NCBI RefSeq assembly: GCF_963675165.1
Contig: NC_087385.1
Location: 3,100,501-3,164,500 of the forward strand
Direction: 5' to 3'
From: Halichondria panicea
Taxonomy: Eukaryota > Porifera > Demospongiae > Suberitida > Halichondriidae
Length of the DNA: 64,000 nt
Numbering within the stretch: position 1 is the stretch's first letter; every line of letters begins with the position of its first letter. Position numbers and translations under genes: made by a program. The notes below the pieces were generated by a model. It was not told the origin of the DNA, searched no databases, and saw only the letters and a list, made by a program, of their open reading frames with translations. Below are positions 1 to 11,048 of this stretch, piece after piece.

Positions 1-1214
1 ACAATTGGTGTAATAGCAATGCCAGGTGCCAGCCTTTGTATTCTGCGCGGAGAATCACGTGCCGTATTTAACCTTTGACCGCATAATTTTCTCCTAGTAT
101 GTTAAAGTTGTGCTCGGGACCTGTGCTAGAACGGTGTGATCTAAAGAATTAGAGGCATATATCTACTTTATAGAATCCCAGCCAGCTAGAGCGCAAGAGG
201 TAAATATCCATGTAAGAAGAATTAGGAACGTTGAATTAGGTTTAATTATTGATTTTGACACCCTTTCTTACCACACCAGAGTATGCTATTCACTAGCAGC
301 ATGCGCCCTGGTAGTTTTGCAGTTTTGCAGTACAGGTTATTGTGTTGATGTGTAACATGCAAAAAGCAAAAGTGATTAAATGTAGACATTTTCCTGAGGT
401 AAAAAACTTCATGACCACCAGTTACTTGTACCTTAGTCACATGACAATCATCTGACTAATTTATATTCATAGATTGTCAAATTTGATTACAGCATTGAAT
501 GACAGGATAAAAATGACATTAAAATAAACAACTCAAAAGTTATATGCTAAAATCGTTTTTGTACATGGTAATGCACCTCTGAGATGACACAGTTTACTCT
601 TTAGAGCGTCTACTGATGTAAAAACTTCGATGTCGTTGACCAGTACTTCACCTCCTTTGTTCTTTGGATTAATGATCTTCAATACGTATGTAGCAGAATC
701 ACCATCACCACCACCACCGCACACATACAAGGCAATCAATCAATTGCTGGGCCATGGGAGGGGTACGGGTGGTGTACGTGTGGAGGTTAAAAGTGGGGGA
801 CTATCTAAGAATATAGGCCTAGAGTTAACTAGACATCTAGATCTAGCCTGCACAGAAACACTTGCTACACGGCCAGACACACATGGTTGAGACTGAGAAA
901 TGGCCGCAGAAGATTGGCTTTCCTCAGCGAAGATTATATCTGTACAAAGAGCTTCAGAAGAAAAAAATGTTGAGTACAATTTGAAGAGTGGCGTGCGTGT
1001 ATTGTGCGTGTATTGAGTATTGACTGTTGACTGTTACTGTTAATGTATGTATGTTACTGTTAATGTATGTATATATGATGGGCCATGCGGAGTCAAGTCT
1101 ATGTGCTGTATCCACTATCCAACCATTGCACTTTGAACTTGTCACACTGTTTAGACCTTCCTGTATGATATGCACAGGGCTAGGGACTGTATTAAATCTT
1201 CATCTTCATATTCT
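1..1214. other. No recognisable gene
   Basis: No ORF here resembles a known family. The only structure seen is a perfect 20-bp tandem duplication at 1032-1051 and 1052-1071. Short ORFs on both strands overlap each other and show no domain. Confidence 0.6.
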
Positions 1215-1963
1215 TTCAAATAGCTATCAAATAGATACCTGTACGTGGTGGATTGAGCAGTTATCCATAATCATTGTCTGTCAGGGAATGGTTGAGTAAC
1301 TGCTTCTCTCACAAAGTCTACAAATTTTTCACCATTGTTTGAACCAGAAGAAGTTAGTTCATAAGCCTCATAAGCCTCAACACCCTCAGATGAACACCCT
1401 CAGATGACATAGCAACCACCACGTGTAAAAAGTTGTGTACAAACAGCTCTTATAGCATACCCAAACTTGCGCAGCTGATCTCTTCTGTCTGTACCAGTTT
1501 CATCCACCCATACAAAAAAATCTCGAGGATACTGCAACATATTAGCCATGAATGCTGCTCTATGTTCAAGTGATCTTTGCTTTGGTCAGCTTCTTCCTGT
1601 TTCGATGGATTACCTTGCACACACACTCTTACTCCCGTTACTTCAAAAATAGACTTCGTGAAGGTATATTGCTGGATTCTCACAAATCAATCCAATGATA
1701 TAAATCTCATGTAAATTATCTAGCTTCCTCAACTCATATCTTTCAGCTCTCTTCAAGGGAGCAACATCACCAGTTGATTCATACAATCTGTGAGCTGTAC
1801 CAACTGCAATCTGAAGCCTGTAGGCAATCTCTTTATAAGTGAGACCCATTCCTATTCTCTGCCAAACAACCCTCCAGCCAATGTCAGTGGAGTAAGCAGA
1901 AGGCTCGGCAGAAGTCATATTATCTGTAGTCGTATCTGTTTTTTGAATCACGGAAACGATCAC
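1215..1963 (-). pseudogene. Tc1/mariner-like transposase, degenerate
   Basis: This is a remnant of a cut-and-paste transposase (DDE_3, IS630/Tc1/mariner group), which excises and inserts DNA at TA sites. Read on the minus strand it begins with a helix-turn-helix region (WQRIGMGLTYKEIAYRLQ, about 1880-1830) and a YLHEV segment near 1700. After frame changes come the first catalytic aspartate in VDETGTDRRDQLRKFGYA (about 1500-1450) and the second in IMDNCSIHHV (about 1275-1241). The third acidic residue was not found. Frames change at least three times, and a 14-bp tandem duplication (1379-1392, 1393-1406) lies inside the body. It is similar in layout to the better preserved copy at 54.9-55.9 kb but too diverged to be the same subfamily. 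Its terminal repeats were not identified. It is certainly inactive. Confidence 0.75.
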
Positions 1964-3680
1964 GAATATTCGAAGTCAAGAGCGAATGTACTCCAGCATG
2001 TACAGGTACAATTGCAAAGCTCTCATGGATTTTATAGGACTAACAGCTATGCAATCAAAGTAACAACAAATTGGAGACTCACCTTTTTGTCCGGTCAATG
2101 CAGCTGGTAGCATACTTGAGTACCATGGTACCAGGCCCACATGCAACTATAGGATTATAGTAGCAGTATCTAGTTATTGTGCCCTACAGCTACATGCTAT
2201 AATAGTATAAAGGCACACTACATACATTCAAAGAAGTATTTTGAGCTTACCTACAACTTGCTTACATCGTAGATCCAGCTTTTTAACATGTCCTCTTGGC
2301 TATAAGCTTAATCTGTTTTACTCTAATTTACTCTAATGCTACAACAAACACTAGCTAGCTAGCTACTTTTAATTTTAGCTACATTTCTTTTCAAATAATT
2401 ACTTCAACTTGGGTGTGGCCTACTATAATTAGCACACGCACGTGACTTAGAGACCACGCCCCATTAAATTGAAGTACAAATTAATATTGATTTCCTTAGA
2501 TACATTGAGCTCAATGTGGGTGTGGGTGGTTCAAACAGCGGTGGTTTTGGGAATCCCCAGCATCTGTGTCAAGAAAACCTGCGTCAGTACACCTGGTTTT
2601 GGGACGCCCCCCGAATCAAACCAACATATGTACTGCGAGTTTGCACTTCGATGCTGGAAGACCCTTTCTTTCGTAGACACCTCAGTAATCTGGGTGGAGG
2701 GAATCTGGGTGGAGGGTGATGTGATGAGTCAGAATAGCAATCATGTGTTTAAATGTCGACTGTGATGTTCCTACTTGTTTTGGGTCGCTAAGGGACTCAA
2801 AGTAACCTTGGTAACTTATTGGTTTAATCATGTGATGGTGTTAGCCTGTAAGAATCCTTGGAGAGTGGTCGATGATAGGGTCCTTGGTCCCCTTTCCCTA
2901 CTGTTTAATGCAGACACCTCAGGGTTAATAGGTTAAGGTAGAGGATTCTCATTTTGAGGTTTGTATCACACTTTATAACACTAACACTTTAACGGTAACA
3001 CAACAACACAATGGCAGCACATAATTGCAAGACACTTTGTCTTGAATCCTTTTCTTCCTCTTTTCCATGGGGAGAAACTGTTCGCACAGCCAAAGACCTG
3101 GCGTCGTGTTGGAACGTATGCCTTCTCTGAACTACTCTACTGGGCTCAGGGGTTAGGGTACCTACTGGTTGTTTCCGTCCCGTCCCGTCCTATTGATTAT
3201 TATGTTACAACAATGATAGTCGTCTCAGCCTCCACAAGTTGGAGTATTGATGCAATCACACCCTATGGAATCGAACGCTGTAACAGAGACAAACCTGAAC
3301 CGTTCGCCAACTCATGTCGTCGTTGATCGTTGACAACCTGCCCCGCACCTCACCTTCTAGGTGACACACCTTTTAACAACCCTAGCACATTCCCTAACCT
3401 CGTGATACAACTTCTCGTAGTCCGCGGGGCTGTGGTTGTGGTGGACATCCAATAATCTTTATCTAACACTACATGACAACTATAACCCTATATATAGGAA
3501 AGAAGAAAGGAACAGTCTTGTACTCTTCTCTTAACAAATATTCTCGTAATTCTAATTAGAGCACGTCGTGTTGCAATTGTTGGTCAAGAGACAAGATTTG
3601 TGAGATAATTCTTGTTTATAAGGGTTAGGCTCTGTACTATAGTGCCGACCAGAAGTGAGGATCAGGTTAGGGAATGTATT
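1964..3680. other. No recognisable gene
   Basis: The ORFs at 2469-2765 and 3042-3326 have no recognisable domain. A 14-bp unit is duplicated at about 2690-2718 and the sequence is otherwise unremarkable. Confidence 0.5.
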
Positions 3681-3689
3681 TGGGTTATT

Positions 3690-4800
3690 TGGTTAGGTTA
3701 ATTTCTAAAGGCTGTGAAGAGAATGTGTGCCACTTAGAAGCCGTGAACCGGAGGCACAGAATCCAAGTATTATGAATGAATAACGGAGATAAATAAGATG
3801 AATGAATAACGGCTGCTTGTCCTAAGTTCTTGTATGTTTTGGTCTCCAGCTGTCGAAGTAGAGAGAGAAATTGTCGCCGTGTCGTCGTCAGTGTACTTTC
3901 GTCTTGTTGTCTCCCAGGTCTTCTTTGTCTTTGGAGCTCCTCAGCGTGGCGGTGGTGGTGGTGATTTCCTCTTTGCCTTCTTCTTAGCAGGTTCAGCAAA
4001 GTGTGAGGTAGAGTCAGACAGGACCGTTGGGTCGACCTCGTGAGGGAACCTTCCTTCACAGAGTATTGAGGATTGGCTGTGCGCCAGGTCCGGCTGCTGG
4101 CCCTAGTCGGTTTTCAATCCAAACTTGTTGAAGACGTCTCTGGGTGAACTTGTCATATGCCGACTAGGGCCAGAACGAACATGGCCTGTCTACGTCGACA
4201 GCATCTTGTGCTCCTTGAACACCGTTCGTGTACTGCCGCTTGTTCTCCCACTCCATGCCTGCCCACTCCATGCCTGCCACGATCTGTAGGGGTGTAGGGG
4301 TTAAGGTGAGGAAAAGTACTGAGTTAATATGATATGTACCTGTAGCAGGTGGTGCACAGCCGAGTCGTTGGCCACGCTTCTAAACATCTCCCACATCTTG
4401 GGACACTCGACGAGGGCCACAACGTCCTTCATTTCCACCCGTGACTGGGTGGCACGTTTCCTGATTGTGATAATTACATAGCATAATAATTATGATGTGT
4501 CAAATCTATACCGTCCTTCCGCCATGGGTCCGTCCGACATTCTGACGGAGAACTCCATGACCATTTCGTTGGCTTCTTCCGCTCTGCAGCCACTTCTTAA
4601 AGAACCTAGGAAAGGGTGACTCGGAGACCTGGTCGGGTTGGACAGCAGAGCGGGTTGGACATGGTGGTCCACTTCTTCTGCTGTCTGGTGACGTTGAGCT
4701 GCGGTATGCCAATCTCTGCCTCTCACAGCTCTTTTCAGCAGGTCCAACCTTTACTCCGTCGAGTACTTGGGGGTGCTTGGCCGGGTTTGCTGTTGCAACC
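3690..4800 (-). pseudogene. Possible broken multi-exon gene, unrecognised
   Basis: On the minus strand several blocks look spliced. One block (about 4712-4510) encodes a segment rich in K, E and R and ends at a GT donor (ACG/gtatag). The next follows a CAG acceptor near 4462 and reads ATQSRVEMKDVVALVECPKM then WEMFRSVANDSAVHHLLQ, ending at a gtacat donor near 4338. A third follows a tacag acceptor near 4282 and reads MEWENKRQYTNGVQGAQDAV. A basic, proline-rich block follows at about 4060-3940. I do not recognise the protein. The frame is lost between blocks, and a 14-bp duplication breaks the third. It may be a decayed host gene or a transposon gene. Confidence 0.3.
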
Positions 4801-5078
4801 TACAACAGGGCACTTTCTGTGAAACCTGACTGCCGACGTACGTACGTACATGTGTATTTAGTTAGCATGTGTGTGTGACTCATCACTGCTGAGGGTCATC
4901 GTCACTCGCGGTTGTCAGGGGTTTTGCTCGGAGGAATTGGCAATGCATGTGTAACGTGTAACTAACGTCTTCATCATCCGCATCATCATCATCATCACTC
5001 TGTTTGTATAGTAACTCTGTTTATAAACTAAACGAACGGTATATATGCAAGTATTTGTGCCTAACCTCATCAACATCA
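4801..5078. other. Spacer with a short CAT-rich run
   Basis: There is no ORF of note. A (CAT)n-like run lies at about 4973-4998, just upstream of the BEL insertion site. Confidence 0.5.
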
Positions 5079-5083
5079 AGGAT

Positions 5084-5272
5084 TGTTGGACAATTTCATT
5101 GGCTATCTATTTATAGTTTACTGTCATTACGTAATGTTATGTATGCCATGTGCGTTGAGAAGTATCTCACTGCAAAAATCGAAATAAGTGTTAACGTTTG
5201 AACTATCTAATATAATCCTAGTCAGCAGTAGCACCTCAGTGCATGGAATAGCTCTCTCTCCGAAATATTACA
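5084..5272 (+). repeat. 5' LTR of BEL element
   Basis: This 189-bp direct repeat matches the 3' LTR exactly by eye. It has TG...CA ends and is preceded by AGGAT. It should contain the promoter and the 5' R region. No clear TATA box is assigned. Confidence 0.95.
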
Positions 5273-5290
5273 TGGTCCTTCGAACCGGAT
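5273..5290 (+). promoter_or_regulatory. Primer binding site (tRNA 3' end)
   Basis: Immediately after the 5' LTR lies TGGTCCTTCGAACCGGAT. It is complementary to a tRNA 3' end: TGG pairs with CCA, and TTCGAA corresponds to the T-loop region. The second BEL element (minus strand, ending at 54265) has the same 18 bases, so both use the same primer. The tRNA identity cannot be decided from this alone. Confidence 0.85.
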
Positions 5291-5353
5291 AGAGCTACTA
5301 AGCTGTGAAGAGCCGTTTAGAGAAACTTCCAAAATTGAAGAACGTGACCTCCA

Positions 5354-6603
5354 ATGGCGGAAGAACTAACGCGGAAGAGGAGAGTGAGAGGCGGCCACAA
5401 GGCGTCCGCCACTAGGATAATGACAAGAGTAGAGGAGATGCTGAGCTCTGGAGATGAACCACAACGAGCTGTGTTGAACCAGTTAAGCATGAGCCTCAAG
5501 GAGAAGCTGGAGGAGATTAAGCTACTGGATGCTGAGATTCTGACGCTTGTGGGAGATGATGAACTGGAGGATGAGATTGGGCGAGCTGACCACTACAAGG
5601 AGCGTGTCTACGCCAGCCTGATCGAGATTGAGGCTCCAGTGACATCTTGGGTCCCTGCAAGGACTACACCCGCAATGGGCTATGCCAGCAGTAAGGTCAG
5701 ACTACCTAAATTATTGATTAAGCCTTTCAATGGGATTTTAACTCAATGGACTGGACTCCCTTTTGGGACTCGTATAAGTGTGCAATTCATGAGAACCCCG
5801 AGCTTTCAAAGGTTGATAAGTTTAATTATTTGAGGTCTATGGTGTCTAATACGGCCCTCGAGGCAATATCTGGTTTGACCCTCACAGATGCTAATTATGA
5901 CGAAGCGATCGATCTATTGCAAAAGCGATTTGGTAATAAACAACTTATCATAAATAAACACATGGAGCAATTGCTACATGTCGATGGGGTGGCCTCCCAG
6001 AATGATACCAAAGGGATCAGACAATTGTACGATGTGATCGAATCGAACGTACGAAGCCTCAAATCGTTAGGGGTCAGTGCCGAGTCGTATGGATCGTTGT
6101 TATCATCTGTTTTAATGAGTAAGCTACCGTCCGAATTGAGATTAATCGCTAGTCGAAAGTTTGGAGACAGTGAAAGTTGGGATTTTACAGAGCTATTGGG
6201 TGTAATTGAAGAGGAGGTTCAGGCTCGAGAACGGTCAACAACACGGGCGAATTCTGAACCTACGCGGGGAACTGAAACCCGTCGACCAAAGGAACACCCG
6301 ACTGGAGCGGCACTATTTACCGAGACCACCACACTCAAATGCTGCTTTTGTGAACGAGAGCATGCTTCGCAAGATTGTCGAACGGTTGCAAGCATTGAGT
6401 CTCGTCGCGAGGTTATCAGAAGAACTGGTAGATGCTACATATGTCTTGGAAAGGGGCATGTGTCCCGGAACTGCCGCAGCCGAATCAAGTGTCGTAGTTG
6501 CAAAGGAAGGCACCATGTCGCGATATGTTCAGGCCAACCTAGGCGAAAGGCACCAGAAAAACAAACAACAGGAATCACCTCGTACAGGAGGGCTCGACCC
6601 TGA
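5354..6603 (+). pseudogene. BEL gag (nucleocapsid/capsid), frameshifted
   Basis: This encodes the structural gag protein, which packages element RNA. The first frame (5354-5833) has a charged N-terminal helical region. The second (5746-6603) carries the conserved FWDSYKCAIHENPELSKVDK block typical of BEL/Pao and retrotransposon capsids, then three CCHC-type knuckles at about 6340-6525. The middle knuckle, CYICLGKGHVSRNC, fits C-x2-C-x4-H-x4-C exactly. The break between the frames coincides with a perfect 5-bp tandem duplication TGGAC at 5747-5756. The second frame stops at 6603 while pol continues in another frame, so a further indel or a frameshift signal lies near 6530-6600. Confidence 0.85.
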
Positions 6604-9600
6604 AGCCCCCCCATTCCAGCTACCAAAAACGGGATTATTATGGACGTATTCTAGTAAACCTGTACTTCTTCAAACAGCAAGAGCCACTGCATACAATCCA
6701 GACTGTCCGTCAACCTCTTTGAGTGTTCGAATGGTGATGGATACTGGCAGCCAGAGATCATACATTACAAACAGTGCGAGGAGCCGACTCGAGTTGACCG
6801 CTGCAGGAGAACAACGTATGACTATCATGGCATTTGGGTCCGCCCAGAATGGTGACAGTGTCTGTGAATATGTAAAACTAGGGCTCAAGCTGAAGAATGG
6901 GGAGACGCAAAATCTCTCACTGTTCACTGTACCTACGATCTGTGAGCCGTTAAAGCCTCATCCCCTCGTTGACTATAGAAGGACATATCCACACTTGAGT
7001 GGATTAGAGTTTGCTGACGATCCGGAAGACGCTGAGACAATCCATGTGGATATGCTAGTTGGGTCTGATCACTATTGGGACCTCGTAACCGGAGCACTGC
7101 AGAGAGGAACAAACGGGCCAGTTGCCATCGAAACGAGACTCGGATGGGTTCTCTCTGGTCCTATTTCCACTCCGAGTATGGATTCTCACGGTTTAATAAC
7201 ACATTCGCTGCACATCACTTGTGAAGGATTTGAGGAAAAGATGCTGAATGACACGATGAGATCGTTTTGGGAACTGGAATCCTTTGGAATCCCAAACACA
7301 GATCGATCACTGTACGATAAACTTCGTGACACAATAGAGTTTCGTGAAGGAAGGTACGAAGTTCAACTTCCATGGAAGGCACCGAGACTGGACCTTCCCA
7401 ACAACTACGCGCTTAGTTTGAAGAGATTGAAGGGGTTGCTTCGACGCCTCCGACACGACCCAGATGTACTACGCGAGTATGACATGGTGATCAAGACGCA
7501 GTTTGAGCAGGGGATAGTTGAATTAGTAGAGGATTTGGCAAACAGGCCCGATGTACACTATTTACCTCATCATCCAGTAATCCGAAAGGATAAAATGACC
7601 ACGAAAGTGCGAGTGGTCTACGATGCCTCGGCCAAAACGAGTGGGCCCTCTCTCAACGACTGTCTGGACCAAGGACCGAAATTCGATCAAAAAATCCTTG
7701 ACATTCTTTGTCCGTTTAGAACCCATCGAGTTGCTGTAACAGCCGATATCGAAAAGGCGTTTCTTATGATATCTGTGGCAGCTAAGGATCGAGATTTCTT
7801 GCGGTTCTTGTGGGTGGACGATGCAGTTAAGGACGAGCCGAGAATTGTTGTGTATCGGTTCGCTAGAGTGGTATTTGGGGTGAATGCCAGCCCCTTCTTG
7901 TTGAACGCCACCATCCGACACCATCTTGAAATACACGCGGACACACACCGTGAAATTGTTTCCAAGGTGATACGGTCGATCTATGTCGATGATATTGTAA
8001 CAGGTTCACAATCGGAAGAGCAAGCTTATCAGTTGTACAGTGAAGCTAAAACCTTGCTGAAGACGGGTGCATTCAACTTGCGAAAGTTTTACACTAATGC
8101 AACGAGATTGCAAGCTAAGGTGGACCTCGAGGAGTCGGCACAGCATCAAGATGAGCCTAAGCCAATGGAAACATATTCACAGTCCACACTGAGTGGCAAT
8201 GGAGAACTTTGCGATGCTGAGCAAAGAATTCTTGGATTGAAGTGGAATATCACCTCAGATCAGATTATCTTCTCATTAGCCGATTTGGCTGAACAAGCCC
8301 GAAGACTGGAGCCCACCAAAAGGAACGTCATCAGCCTTATCGGGAGGGTGTATGACCCATTAGGATTCTTGGCCCCAATTGTAGTGAGATACAAGGTGTT
8401 CATGCAGTCTTTATGCAAGGCCAAGATTGGCTGGGACGAGAAAATACCGGAGGCCTCGATAACGCAGTGGAGCAAACTCGTGTTGGCTTTGGAAGATGCG
8501 CAGCCTTTGACAATTCCTAGATGCTACCTGGAAGCTGTGCAAGGTGAAGTGCTTTCCTATCAGCTTTGCGGCTACTGTGATGCCTCACTGTCAGCGTACG
8601 CTGCAGTTATCTATTTGTTGATTGAGACCAAAGACAAGACTCACATGCGATTTGTGGTTGCCAAAACGAGAGTGGCACCTTTGAAGAAACAAACTGTACC
8701 TAGACTTGAGCTTCTCTCAGCAGTATTGCTCGCAAGATTAATGAACACGACAAAATTGAGTTTGAACCCAGAGATTGAGATATCCTCCTTTCACTGCTTC
8801 ATTGACTCCCAAGTCGCTCTATGCTGGATAAGAAATATAGGAAAGTCATGGAAGCCGTTCGTGCAAAACAGAGTGTCAGAAATTCGAAACCTGTTCCCAG
8901 TTGAGTGTTGGAATCACATACCAGGCGTTGAAAATCCTGCTGATGTGCCCTCAAGGGGAACTACACCTCTCGAATTATTGGTGAACAAATTGTGGCGAGA
9001 CGGTCCTAGCATGCCATTTAGGTATTCTGACAAAGCAACCGATGACGACCTTCCCTCGGAATGCCTCGAAGAGCTCCCGGCAAGCGAGAAACGAGCCGTA
9101 CATGGTCTTTTGACAATCGAGGAGTCTTCTGTTACGAACCTCATTCAGGTCAATAATTTTAGCGATATCAACAAACTTGTCAATGTTCTCACCTACGTAT
9201 TGAAGTTTTGTTCCTATATGAAGAGACTCATATCTCCTACCACAGTTTGTAAAAATGAAAGAATGATTGCCGAAGTACTCCTAATAAAGGAAGCACAACT
9301 GTTGCTGAGAGATCACAAGAATTTCTTAATGTGGGAGAAGCAGTTGTTCCTTTTCGAAGATGAACATGGAGTTTTGAGAAGTCGAGGGAGAATTGCCAAT
9401 GCAACTTTACCATACTCGACCAAGCACCCTATTATTTTGCCGAGTGACCATCCTCTGACAACAATGTATATCCGCCAATCTCATAGTCGAGTGCTACACA
9501 ACGGTGTAAAGGAGACCCTCACCGAACTCAGGTCACGATTCTGGGTGATAAAGGGAAGAAGTGTAGTCAAGCAAGTTCTTCACAGTTGCAACACCTGCAG

Positions 9601-9826
9601 ACGACACGAAGGAATGTCCTGCCGAGTACCACCACCCCCCCCATTGCCTACTTTTAGAGTTCAAGAAGCACCACCCTTTACGAGCACTGGTGTTGATTTT
9701 GCTGGACCATTGTACGTCAAGCATCCTGGTGGAGTGCAAACGAAGGTTTGGATAGTATTATACACTTGTTGTGTTACCAGAGCTATCCACCTGGACCTTG
9801 TGAGTGACATGTCGGCACCCGTTTAG
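6600..9826 (+). pseudogene. BEL pol: protease, RT, RNase H, integrase N-terminal half
   Basis: This is a long open frame; the frame itself opens at 6206, overlapping gag. The aspartic protease motif is MVMDTGSQRSY near 6731. The reverse transcriptase fingers/palm includes VVYDASAKTSGPSLNDCLDQ near 7615 and the catalytic YVDDIV box at 7984-8001. RNase H has YCDASLSAYAAV near 8575. The integrase zinc region has HSCNTCRRHEG near 9580, and the first catalytic aspartate is in GVDFAGPLYVK near 9691. These are the usual BEL/Pao domains in the usual order. The frame stops at 9826 in the middle of the integrase core, just after DMSAPV. A small deletion there removes a few codons that the family normally has. 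Confidence 0.92.
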
Positions 9827-9828
9827 CG

Positions 9829-10502
9829 CGAGGAGAGGCTTACCTGCAATGATGATATCTGATAATGGCAAAACTTTTGTAGCAGCAGCCAAGACCATCA
9901 AGAGGGTCGTATCCAGCCCAGAAGTACAGAACTATCTGGAAGGAACTGGTTGTGAATGGAGATTCAATGTCCCAAGGGCCCCATGGTGGGGAGGCTTGTT
10001 TGAACGACTTGTCAGATCGACTAAACGTTGCTTGAGGAAGGCTTTAGGTCAAGCCAAGTTTTCGTATGACGAATTGCTGACTGCCTTGGTAGAGATTGAG
10101 ATGGTGCTAAACTCTAGACCACTCACCTACATTTCTGCAGATGATTTGGATGAACCTCTCACACCTTCACACCTGCTTGTTGGCCGACGACTTATGAGCT
10201 TTCCGGACCACCTATTTTGTGACGAGGATACTGATTGCGAAGTGGACAGTTACCAACTAAATGCTCGATTGAAACATCTTAATTACTCATTGGATGCCTT
10301 TTGGAAAAGATGGAGAAAAGAATATTTGGTGGAATTGCGTGAAGCGCACCGTCACTATCGCAGTAATGGAGAACCACAAATCACTGAAGGTGACGTTGTT
10401 GTTGTTTACTCAGATGCCCAACCCCGTAGCTTTTGGAAGCTCGGAAGAATTGAACGACTACTAGTTGGAGCCGATGGCCAAATCAGGGCAGCTAGTAGCT
10501 AG
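9829..10502 (+). pseudogene. BEL integrase, C-terminal half
   Basis: This continues the integrase in a new frame. The second catalytic aspartate is in MISDNGKTF (about 9850-9876) and the catalytic glutamate in GLFERLVRS (about 9988-10015). It also has the RPLTYIS segment and the W-rich stretch (FWKRWRKEYL) that marks BEL/Pao integrase tails. The frame ends at 10502 because of a perfect 7-bp tandem duplication AGCTAGT (10490-10496 and 10497-10503). Confidence 0.9.
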
Positions 10503-10503
10503 T

Positions 10504-10758
10504 GTTAGAATCAGTAACAAGGGACGCACATCAGTAATGAACAGGCCCATCCAGCATTTGTACCCACTTGAGGCGGCCCCACCAGCTGATCCTGTGTTGG
10601 ACGATCCTGCATTGGAACCCACTGACGACAGCAAGAATCCCGACCAATCAACTAACGTTTCGCTGAGACCAAAGAGGTCTGCTGCTGCATTGGCTCGTGA
10701 CCGTATTCTAGCACAGGCAGCCTCTGATATGGAATTCGACACTGATAATGGAATTTGA
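10504..10758 (+). pseudogene. BEL pol C-terminal tail
   Basis: This is the last part of pol in a further frame. It is a basic segment (VRISNKGRTSVMNRPIQHLY) followed by a linker and the closing RPKRSAAALARDRILAQ block. The N-terminal methionine of the open frame (10465) is not a real start. The frame is reached only because of the 7-bp duplication at 10490-10503. Confidence 0.8.
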
Positions 10759-10840
10759 CAAATAATGAATATGAACATGTGAACACATAAAACGTTTTAA
10801 TTGTTAGCCTTTACACATTTTAGTTGACCACGTAGCGTGT

Positions 10841-10854
10841 CAAAGTGGGGAGAG
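10841..10854 (+). promoter_or_regulatory. Polypurine tract
   Basis: The purine-rich AAAGTGGGGAGAG directly abuts the 3' LTR. This is the expected position and composition for the plus-strand primer of an LTR retrotransposon. Confidence 0.8.
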
Positions 10855-11043
10855 TGTTGGACAATTTCATTGGCTATCTATTTATAGTTTACTGTCATTA
10901 CGTAATGTTATGTATGCCATGTGCGTTGAGAAGTATCTCACTGCAAAAATCGAAATAAGTGTTAACGTTTGAACTATCTAATATAATCCTAGTCAGCAGT
11001 AGCACCTCAGTGCATGGAATAGCTCTCTCTCCGAAATATTACA
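10855..11043 (+). repeat. 3' LTR of BEL element
   Basis: This is identical by eye to 5084-5272 over all 189 bases. It is followed by the AGGAT target duplication at 11044-11048. Confidence 0.95.
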
Positions 11044-11048
11044 AGGAT

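Larger units (their letters stand above)
5084..11043 (+). mobile_element. BEL/Pao LTR retrotransposon, complete but frame-broken
   Basis: This is a full-length BEL/Pao element of 5,960 bp. It has two 189-bp LTRs that look identical base for base, beginning TGTTGG and ending TTACA. It is flanked by a 5-bp target duplication AGGAT (5079-5083 and 11044-11048). Internally it has a primer binding site, gag with zinc knuckles, pol in the order PR-RT-RH-IN, and a purine tract. No env-like ORF follows pol. Identical LTRs imply recent insertion, yet the coding region carries several frame breaks, at least two of them caused by short tandem duplications. The element cannot make a full polyprotein as written. 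Confidence 0.95.

Noticed and set aside
3042..3326. 94-codon ORF
   Set aside because: No known domain, surrounded by noncoding sequence and short duplications, and no splice-supported neighbours.
6530..6603. Programmed frameshift between BEL gag and pol
   Set aside because: BEL elements usually have one fused ORF, and this copy has several accidental frame breaks. No clear slippery heptamer with a following structure was identified, so an indel is more likely.
6313..9739. Antisense ORFs of 60-130 codons within BEL gag/pol
   Set aside because: They are shadows of the coding strand, with no domain or start context.
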